The notes beneath the pieces were generated by a model that searched no databases, had not been told where the DNA came from, and saw only the letters and a program-made list of their open reading frames with translations. Shown here piece by piece: positions 10,401-20,800 of a stretch of DNA of 42,645 nucleotides. Each line of letters begins with the position of its first letter. Position 1 is the first letter of the stretch. This DNA is from Ectocarpus siliculosus (Eukaryota; Sar; Phaeophyceae; Ectocarpales; Ectocarpaceae): the NCBI GenBank assembly GCA_000310025.1, contig FN649734.1, positions 4,572,047 through 4,614,691 of the forward strand. Reading direction: 5' to 3'. A program made the position numbers and the translations under genes.

Positions 10401-13400
10401 TTCGCTAAATTCCTCATTCGTACTTGAATGTTTTTTCATCCTCTTCTGTATCCCTCCATATGACTTTGTTTATTTTCACTTCTCTTGGCCATCCGTTTTG
10501 AGAGACAGAGAAGGGATGTGCCTGCAATGCAACCAACCGCCGGCAGCAGGCCATCGACAGCAGCAGCAGCAGCAACACGACGACGTAGTGCGGGTGAGGA
10601 ACACGTAACTGCTGATGAGGGAGTACAAGAGAGAAAAGGAGCGGATACTGAAGAAGAAGGCAAAGAATGCCGAGGGGTCTCCAACAAGAGAAGCGGCGGG
10701 GACTCGGGACAACGGCGAAGGGAAAGATACGGGGATGCCGTGGAGCAGATCAACCGCCTGGTGAGCGAGGGTCGGTGGAGCGGGGCTCGGGTGTGCTTTT
10801 TTTCGTCGCTTCGACGCATGAAATCCCTGCTGTGCGTCCCTCTCAATTCATGCACTAATGCACTTGTTGATGGTGCTGCTGCTGTTTTCTCAGATACAAC
10901 GGGAGGGGGGAGCCACGGGTGGGTGGCCGCAGCACGAGCACGACTGCTTTCTCCGCCTGTGGACACAGGTGTGAATCGCTGCCGCCGCCACTGCCACTGC
11001 TGCCGTTGTTGTCGTTGCTGCTGCTGTTCGCAGTGGTGGAAGTGGTGGGTGGTATTTATCCAAGTGGCCATAGATGTGGCCATCGACTACTGTACGCACT
11101 CTCTTGCGCATGCCGCCCTGGGCGTCTTCTATGCTGCTGAGGTCCTGTGGGCTTTTCATCTCCTGGCGTCCCTTCCGTAGTGCCGTGACCTCGACTGCTG
11201 TTCTCGTTTTCGAACTCTCAACACCGCTTCGGCATACGCGGTATCCAAGTCTCTGTCCGACATAAATGTTTGCGTTGCTTCAAGGATAGCTCGGGTAAAT
11301 TCCTTCGCGGCTTCTGTTATCGTCCTGTTCGGCTGTTTTGTTTTGGTTGGTCCAGATGTTGAAGGAAGCGGTCGGTCGGTCACCTGCCACCTTGTATCTT
11401 CGTGCAACGCCCCGTACGGCTGAGCTGCGGCGGCCCTCACGGCGCGGTTGTTAGCGATTCGGACATAGAGCGGGGTCAACAGTAGCCACCACCATGTTGT
11501 GATCAGAGTCAGGTTTTCGCCGGAGGGGGTGTGCGAGAACATTGCGTACTCTCTTGCGGTTTGCCTCTCGCGTCAGAGTGTAGTCTACACGCTAATTGGG
11601 GCTCACTCTTATCCCCTTGGCGCCGTGGCACCTGTGCGAGACTCCTCCTTTGCGCTTGCGGCAGAGGGTGTTGGTGATGGCTGGTTTGGGTTCTGTTGCG
11701 GAAGTTCAGCCGTCGTTCGCCGGTATCGTTGTCATCACGTTAAGGACCGTGAATGGCGCCGTTTTTGGCCCTTGTGGGCGTGATGCGAACGACGATGGCA
11801 AGCGCCGGCTGAACGTCGCAACAGAACAAAAACTAGCCTCCGTAGGCGCAAAGGAAGAACCTCACACACGTAAATGGAGAAAGCTCACGCACGTGACCGG
11901 AACGTGTGTGAGATTCCTCCTTTGCGCGAACTTGAGGAGACGTTGGTGATGTCTAGTTTGTTTGCAACATTGCGCGCTCTACGGCGGTGCGCCTCCCGCG
12001 TCAGAATATGGTCTATACGCTTACTCGCTGTTATCCCGCTGGTGCCGTTGTATGTGTGTGAGACTCCTCCTTTGCGCGTACTGAAGTACGTGTTGGTGAT
12101 GGCTAATTGGTCGTCTGTTGCGCCGGGCAGCCGTCGTTTGCCACTATCGTTCAGCTTATCACGTCCATAATGGCCAAGAACGGCCCCTCTCCGTTCTTGG
12201 CCACTCCGGACGTGATGGGCTGGACGATAGTTGCGAGAGATGGCTGTACGTCGCAACAAACGACAAAAGTAGCCTTCAGGACACGCAGAGGAGGACTCTC
12301 ACACACGGAACGGTTTATGTGTGTGAGATCCTCTTTGCACGTACTGAAGAAGGTGTTGTTGATGGCTACGTTTGTTGTCTGCTGCGAACTTCAGCTGTCG
12401 TTCGCCGTTGTCGTGCAGCTCGTCACGTCCGTAATGGCCGGGAACGGCCCCTCCGCTCTTGGCCCGTATGGACGTGATGAGCTCACCGACAATGTCGAAC
12501 GACGGCTGAAGTTCGCTGTACACAACAATCCAGCCCTCACTAATACCTTCTTCGGTACGCGCAAAGGAGGAATCTCACATACGTACCACGGCGCCAGGGG
12601 GGTAACCATGAAATGCTTCAAGCGTATAGACTACATTAGGGATGGAAATTGTAAAAGAACCGAGAAAATATAGACAACCATGTTGGCGTCAGTAGACCAG
12701 CAGTGCAGGAAGCTCAAGAGGTGAGAAACCAACAACCTAACACACTCCCCGCCGTCAGCCGTTGTGTACGGTTATTGTAAAAGTCGTGTAAAACCTCTTG
12801 TAGACACGTAGAACCGACTCTTGTCCAACGTAAAAAAACAGACTTCAAATCAAGCAATATCCACGAGGACAGCCTACGCAAAAGAAATATGTTAACCACG
12901 AAGAAAGACCAGGCAGGGGGCACGCAAAACCTAACCCTTACCGTACCCCCAACTTTGTATGATCTATATTTTATCCAGTATTTTTGCTCACGTAGAAGCC
13001 TGGTGGACGACTGATCCATGGCGTGATAATCGTCGCAGGCAAGGAGCCGAGGGCCCAAGCACGAAGCACGCCCGCCACCATCTTCGCCGGCAGACAGAGC
13101 GGCCGTGTCCTCCCTGCTACAGCGCGCGCAGACGATGCTGCCCGCTAGATCAGCCGACGAGGTCAGTAGTTCTTCCATCCCCCCCGTGTGCGATTTTAGA
13201 ACCTTCCTTTGTATGTTTTGATCTCTTTGGGATGCCTGAGTGCCGCCCGTTCAATCTGCTGGAACGATCAGTAGCTGAATATGTTCTCTCTTTTTCTAGT
13301 TGTTTTTCGGGCCACATTGACCGCGCAGACAAAGAGTCCCGCTTCGCGTCTGCCATGAGACGTACTGATTACCCAGGCACGTTGATGGCCGCACAACTCC

Positions 13401-14858
13401 ATCGTTCTGCCGAGTACATATTCGTCCAGCTACACGCGGGACATTTGCGGCGCAAGCGCACTTATGGCAACTCGGAGGGAGGCTGGCTCACGACGTGCTT
13501 TTCCCGGGCTTGCTTTGCTTTTCTTTGGTGTTGTCGTCATTGCTATGATTGTTTTCCCGGGGAACAACCAACTGTCCTGCCTGAGCTCTGCCCAGTAAGT
13601 ACCTCCACGAATAGCAAAAAAATTCTCATTTCGCCATGTACAAGGTATGAAGGTACGTGTTTCGAATCAGCATCTGCCGCGCGGAAGTAGCCATCTGACC
13701 AATGAGAATAGGCCAGTCGTCGTCAAGGATGGAATCACGCTCCTTTGCCTTTCGGGGAGAAGAAAGGGGCCTGATCGAACGGTGAGAGGGAAAGACCCCG
13801 CCCCCCCCCGATACGAACAGGCACGAGGTGCGCTCTTCACACTGAAGCGCGGAACACTTTTAATCGTTCCAAACATTCAGTGCATGTAGGTGTCTTCGGA
13901 CTATGGCAGACCCCGGCCTCGCGAGCCTACCGGCCGGCGACATAAAAATCACCACGCCCCCGCCAAAACGGGGACCAGGTGGTTTGTTTCTCTTTCTCAT
14001 GACACAACGAATCCATATCCTCCGCAGGCAAGAGCATGATTTTGGTACCATGAACGGGAATAATCTCAGCACCCCGACGGTTCTTCGTTTTTCTCATGCG
14101 TATGTGTGTCAACACAGGTGGAGGAGCACTTAAGATGGCACGGCAGGCACACGGGCTACAACGAGGAGAAGAGGCGTCTAGCCAAGGCCTGGCGGGAGGA
14201 GCGACAGCACGAACAACAAGCCGTGAGCGAGCAACCCCTACCAAACCTGACAACCGCAGAAGTCCTGATCTAGTGTTACCACTCAGTTCGAAAATACAAG
14301 GGCGATTCGGATACAAGCGCGAATACCGCAATGGTCCCTATACATATTCCCGAACAGAATTGTATGTAGCTGACTTTTGTGAAGTTAGCTTCGTTGTTTC
14401 CCTATATATGTATGTGTTTCCCCCCTCCCACTCCCTCCCCCTGGTCACTTGCAGACCGAGGTCGAAAGGACGCATGCATTGGGCGGCACGAACAGATTAT
14501 TCGAGGGTCCACTGGTACCCATGTGCAAGTAATCGACATGCAACACTTCTTCTCCTGGCCATGACCAGCCTTCCCCGAAAAGACGAGGCACGATCTCCCC
14601 AGTCTTTGAATCCATGCAATGCAGACACTGCTTTTTCACAAGCACATTTGTTTTACCCATTTGAGACCAACGGCAATAGTCTATTCCTTTTGCTGCTGCA
14701 GAGTCGCAACCCAACCACGATGACCATGGCCCTTCGTGTTGAGCGCACACCATGAGTCGTACCTGCAGCTCTTGGGCCACGTCTGCAATTCCCAGAACAT
14801 AACGATTTTCGGTTAGTACACGCAACAACCCCTCGTCGTCATGAACAATGCGGCCAAC

Positions 14859-14898
<40 letters not shown>

Positions 14899-17800
14899 CT
14901 CCACGTTTAATATTTAAAACCGTTCCGGTCTCCGCTCACTACCTTCTAGTATTCGTGCTGGTCCAACCGACGCGGACGCCTTCCGTGGTCATAAGCCAAC
15001 TACACCCAAAAATCAAAGAACGGATATAAAACGGACCCAACAAATCAAATATCCTCCGAACGACCAACTGAGTCCGTCAACGGCGTTGCCGATGCTGCGA
15101 ACTCTCCCAGAGTGGAACGCGACGCGAATCCCCGGACGTGTTGCTTAGAGGGCCGCGTGACGTCCGGTTTGCTTGGCATAAAAACCGACGCAGACCTCAC
15201 GTGAACGGATGGAACATGTAATACAGACTCCCCCAGCACCCACGGAATGTACCGTTGGTAAAACCCAACGGTTCATGATTCATGTCCGCACCAGCATCAG
15301 TTTTGATCGCGGCACCTGCGTCAGGAAACTGCAGTACCCAATGCTCATTGGAAGCATCAGGGACATGAGAACGGCTTTACCTTCCTCAGGATGGTGTGAT
15401 GTCACCACACTGGCGACCATATCCTATGCAGGTTTGGCGAAATCAAGCATAATCGCAACCGTATGAAGCGTGGCCTAGCTAGCCCAAGATGCCCGGAAAT
15501 GTGCTGAAGAGTTCATGCCAATCCTTACGGGCCATAAATTGGCTGCGTGTGTCGTTACCTCTCTTGGGTCGACTTGTGGCAGCTCAACGATAATTCTCGG
15601 AGCTATACATGGCTGGAAATCCCAATCACACGAAAGGAGTGGCTCCTAACAAAGCCATCGCCAACAATGCTTGGACAGGTGGATAAGTGGCCCCGTCCCC
15701 ACTTATTCAGGTGTGCAAGCATTGTTGGCGATGGCCTTTTTCGGAGTCACTCGTTTCGTGCGATTGGGATTTCCAGCCATACATAGCTCCAATAACTATC
15801 GCGGAGGTGCAACAAGTGGAGGCATGCGAGGCAAACGACGTACGCAGCCAAATTGCGACCCGTAAGGATTTGTATGAACTCTTTCAGCACTGTCCCGACG
15901 CCTTAGCTTGGTTGGCCGCTCAACCGGTCGCGATCATGCTTGAGTTCGTCAGCAGGGTATACTTTGCCACACCGTGAGGTGCAGAGGTACCGAACAAGGT
16001 GCGCTTGTGCCCCGCTACATACATAAAATCCTACCTCTTCCAATCGTTCCAGCACGAGGTCAAGCGTTTCGAGAAGGTCAGCTTCATCGTGCCCCCAAGC
16101 AGGTGACGTCGTCCCCCCAAACCATGCAGTTGAGGCATCCAGCAATTCTGCTTGGAAGCACGGGTTGGAATTCAAAACGCCGCACGGGACAAAAGTAGGA
16201 GCGTGGAGTCCTCCCGGAGCGACGAGAGCCCGAAACTTCCCGGGTCTCTGGTGCGAGCGGCATTTGCCAATGCTCTCGCAACATGTCAAGACTACCGTAG
16301 CAAGTTGCTTGGCTTAAGCCTCTGCTTGCGAGCTCCTTGATTGGGCATCACTCCTGGGATTATTTCCAGCACGTGGTTGACTTTCCGATAGTCTCTTACA
16401 ATTCGAAAACCACTGTTTTTGAGGCGCCCCGAAAAGGGCGGTTTCCGAAGCGACTATCGAAAAGTCAACGCAACGGAGGGAAAAAGCCGGCGGGTGATGC
16501 AAAACCTATTGAGCTAGCGAGCATAGGCCAAGCAACTTGCTATGTGCGGTAGTCTCGACATGTTGCAAGGGTATTGGCAAATGCCGCTCGCACCAGAGAC
16601 CCAGGAAGTTTCGTACTCTCGTCGCTCCGGGAGGACTCTACACTCCTACGCGTGTCCCTCGAGGCGTTTTGAATCCCAACTCGTTCTTCCAAGCAGAGTT
16701 GCTGGATGCCTCAACTGCGTAGCTTGGGGAGACGATGTCACCTGCTGGGGGCATGGCGAAGCCGACCTTCTCGAAACGCTTTCTCCCCTGGTGCTGGAAA
16801 AGCCAGGCACACACCAAGCCCGTCGTTGTGCTCGACGACTTGTCGTGTCAGTGTAACCGTCGCATTGCTGCCAAATCCGACGAGAAAAAAATCATAACCG
16901 GATCCTCTCAATAGAGAGTTTTATGGGCAGATGTTGATTGTCCGTGCCATCAGGACCTTGTCCCTAGAAGGGCTGATGGCAAGATTTAGTGATGACACAC
17001 GATTAGATGCAGAGAGAGTGAAAAATGTGAGCCCAAGACATTGGATCCCATGTGTCATCCAAACAAAAGATGTATACCCTAGCTTATATCCATATCACGG
17101 AGCTCCTCTTACGAATGTGACTACCATTGACAAAAATTCCACACGCTTCACTGACTGACATGCAATCCACGTCCCCCCACACTCCCACCTCCACCCCCAC
17201 CCCAACCCAGCGCCCCGATCACGTCCGCCGATGCCGAACTCATCGAACCCCCACGGTGCCCTTGCGGAAACACAAGTCCAGTCCGGAAAAAACAGTACTA
17301 TCACCCCCCCTTCCACCATCGCCACGCCCCTAACAGGACGCCGAAACCAACGAGTGCCCAAACGGAACTTGCGAAGAGTTTACACCAAACGGTAACACAA
17401 ACGGTACGGTCCAGACTACACAGCAACAGGACTACCGTAGGGCAGCGGCGGCGGCGGAACAGAGGGAGCGGGAGCGTAAGAGGAAGGAGGTGGAAGCTTG
17501 GCGGGCGGCGAAGGAGGCGAAGGAGAGGGAGCAGAGAGAGCGTGAGGAGCGGCGGAGGGCCGACGAGGCCGCCAAGTTCGACGAGGTGAAATCACCGTTC
17601 TCGTTCGTGTTTGATGGTTCCGTTACACGTATTTTTCCAGTGTTTTTCCTTACCGTATATTTTCCGATATTTTTATGTTGTTGGGTGTAAAATTGCTTTC
17701 GTGCCAACGGACCGACGGCATCAGTGTCGAGATCGAATGAGGCTGTTTTCTCTCGTTTTTTTTTAGCTGAAGAGTATATTTTCTGGAGGTTTGACGCTCG

Positions 17801-20800
17801 CATTCCGCGCGAAAGGCTCACTCGTGTTCTTAATGTCGGATGGTCAGAGTCGTGGTTCACAAGTCCCGGCGTTACCTTGTGGGAATGTATCTAGTGGTAA
17901 GTCTGCGTATATGTCGACGGGAAAAGGGTTGCCAAGGGAATCATTCTCGCGATAAGCCCTGAAGGCGTGTGTAGAGATGACCTAGGCAAGCTTGGCAAGG
18001 GTCACATCTACCCAGCATCTGTCGAGGATACTGGCCTTGGTTCACGCGTACACACAATAGAAGAACTTGTGTGTAGTTTTGAACCGTAACGCCTCAGAGG
18101 ATAAGGCAAGACCACGAGGCAGAGAAAGTACTATCGTACGGTAGATAAGGCCAGACATACAGTACAAAGGCACCACGCAATGTCTAGTTTTGGGCCAAGA
18201 ACGGACTGAACGCCGCTTCTGCCGCTTGTCCATCTCCACAACAGACCTGGACGTGAGTCTGGCAGGTCTTTCTAGCGTTCTCAGTGATCTTACAGCGCCC
18301 GCGGTGCGCTTGTCCGATGCTTCTGTCAAAAACACGGATCGGTGAAAGTAGCAAGCCCCAAAAAATCCCGGCTCCTTCTTTCCACGTTTTCGGGGAAAAA
18401 CGCCTCCATATATGTTCAAGAAAACACGCTTCCGTGGAATATTCCGCGTACGGTAGCGAAGGCGAGATTCATACGGTAGAAACGGCGACATCCAGCTCAT
18501 ACGTTAGATAAGGCAAGATCGTACGTTAGAGAAGGACAGCCCATGCGAGAGAGAAGGCTAGCCATACGGTAGACAAGGCCAAGCCGTACGGTAAACGCGG
18601 CTAGACCGGACGGTAGAACAGGCAAGGTCGCACGGTAAAGAAGGACTGCCCATGCGGTGGAAAATGGCAGAGCGTACGGTAGATATGGCCAGACCGTAAG
18701 GTAGGCAAGACCCTGAGGTAGAGAAGGTAAAGAAGACCATGCGGTATCGAAGGCCAAACCCACACGGCACAGAATGCCAGACCGTAAGGTAGAGACGGCC
18801 AGGCCGTACCGTACAGAAGGTAATACCTTACGGTAGAGGAGACCAGACCGTACGGTAGAAAAGGCAAGCGCATACGGTGGAGAATACCAGCCCATTCGGT
18901 AGAGAACGAAATCCATACGGTAGAAAAGGCCTGGTCGTAGGGTACACAAGTCAAGAACGTGCGGTAGAGAAGGCAAGACCATGCAGTAGAGAAGGGCCAG
19001 CACATACGGTAGAATCGGCAGGAGCATCCGGTGGAGAAGGCCAACCCATCCGATAAAGAACGCAATTCTTACGGTAGAGAAGGCCTGGCCATCATGTAGA
19101 GAAGACCAGAATAAACGGTAGAAAAGGCAAGAGTGTACGGTGGAGAAGCCCGGTCCATCCGGTAGAGAAGGCAAGACCATACGGTAGAAAACGCAATCCA
19201 TCTGGTAGATAAGGCCAGATCGTACGGTGGACAAGGCCAGGGCATACGGTAGAGAACACAAGACCGTACGGTAGCGAAGGTCAAACCGTACGGTAGAAAA
19301 GGTTAGAGCGTACGGTAGGGAAGGCCAGCGGATTAGGTATAGAATGCAATCCATACGGTAGAAAATGCTAGATCGCGGTGAAAAAGGCCAGGCCATATGA
19401 TAGAAAATGTATTCCATACGGTATAGAAGGCCAGATCATACGTTAGAAAAGTCAATAGCGTACGGTAGAATAGAGAAGGCCAGAACGGACGGTGGAAAAG
19501 AAAGAGCGTACGGTATTGGCAAGACCATGCAGTAGAGAAGGCCAGAACGTACCGTAGAAAAGCAAGAGCGTATGGTGGAGAAGGCAAGAAGGCTAGACCA
19601 TGCGGTAGAGAAGTCAATACCGTACGGTAGAGAAGGCAATACCATACGGTAGAAAACGCAAGACATGTATTAGAGAAGGTCAGAGTGTACGGTAGAAAAT
19701 GCAAGAGCATTCGGTGGAGAAGACAAGCCTATCCGGTAGAGAAGGCAAGACCATGCGGTAGAGAACGCAATCCATACGGTAGACAAGGCCAAACCATGCG
19801 GCAGAGAAGACAATATCGTACGGTTGAAAAAACAAGACCGTACGGTATAGAAGGCCAGCCTATGCGGAGGTAGATTAGGCCAGACCGTAAGGTAAGCACG
19901 GCCAGGCCATACCTTACAGATAGCCAGACCGTACGGCGGAGAAGGCCAAAACATAGGTACAGAACGCCAGATGATACAGTAGCGATGGCCAGACCGTGTG
20001 CTAGAAAAGGCAAAAGCGCACGGTAGAGAAGGCCAGCCCATTCGGTAGAGAAGGCAGACCGTACGGTAGAGAACGTAATCCATACGGTAGATACAGCGTT
20101 TCGGTAGAGAAGGCAAGGCCATACGGTAGAGAATGCAATCTATACGGTAGAAAGGGCCAGATCGTACGGTGAAAAAAGGTCAGGCCGACTGTAGAGTAGG
20201 CAAGGCCATACACTATAGAAGGCCAGATCGTACGGTAGCAGGCAAGAGCGTACAGTGGAGGAGGCCAGCCCATTCAGTAGAGAACGCAATCCCTACGATA
20301 GACAAGGCCAAACCATTCGGTAGAGAAGTCAATAACGTGCGATAGAGAAGGCCAGCTCATATGGTAGTAGACAAGGCCAGACCGTACGGTAAACACAGCC
20401 TGACCATACCGTACAGAAGGCCAGATTATATCGTGGAAAAGGCCAGGCCATGCGGTAGAGAAGGAAAGACCATACGGAAGGGAACGCCAGCCCATGAGGT
20501 AGTAGGTTAGGCCAGACCGTACGGTGAACACGGCCAGACTATACCGCACAGATAGCCAGATCCTACGATGGAAATTTCCAGGCCATCCGGTAGAGACCGC
20601 GATCCATACGGTAGCATAAGCCAGATCATACGGTACGGAAGTCAATAGTACAGTAGAGAAGGCAAGAGCATGCGGTAGGGAAGACCAAATCGTGCGGTAC
20701 TGTAGCGGGTGCAAGACCATGCGGTAGAGAAGTTACTAAATGCCGTGATGGGAAAATGATGGGATGGCGGTAGAAAATAATTAGAAGAACCACATGAATG

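Noticed and set aside
14445-14828. Minus-strand 127-codon frame near 14445-14828
   Set aside because: It lies within intron 8 of the CCDC112-like gene and has no recognisable motif or repeat partner; treated as chance.
18497-20720. Long minus-strand open frames (up to 306 codons) rich in LPYGLAFSTV repeats
   Set aside because: They are translations of the 22-base minisatellite, which has no stop in several phases; a similar peptide appears in all frames.
18460-20740. CRISPR array
   Set aside because: Units are contiguous and variable without unique spacers of constant length, and the genome is eukaryotic.
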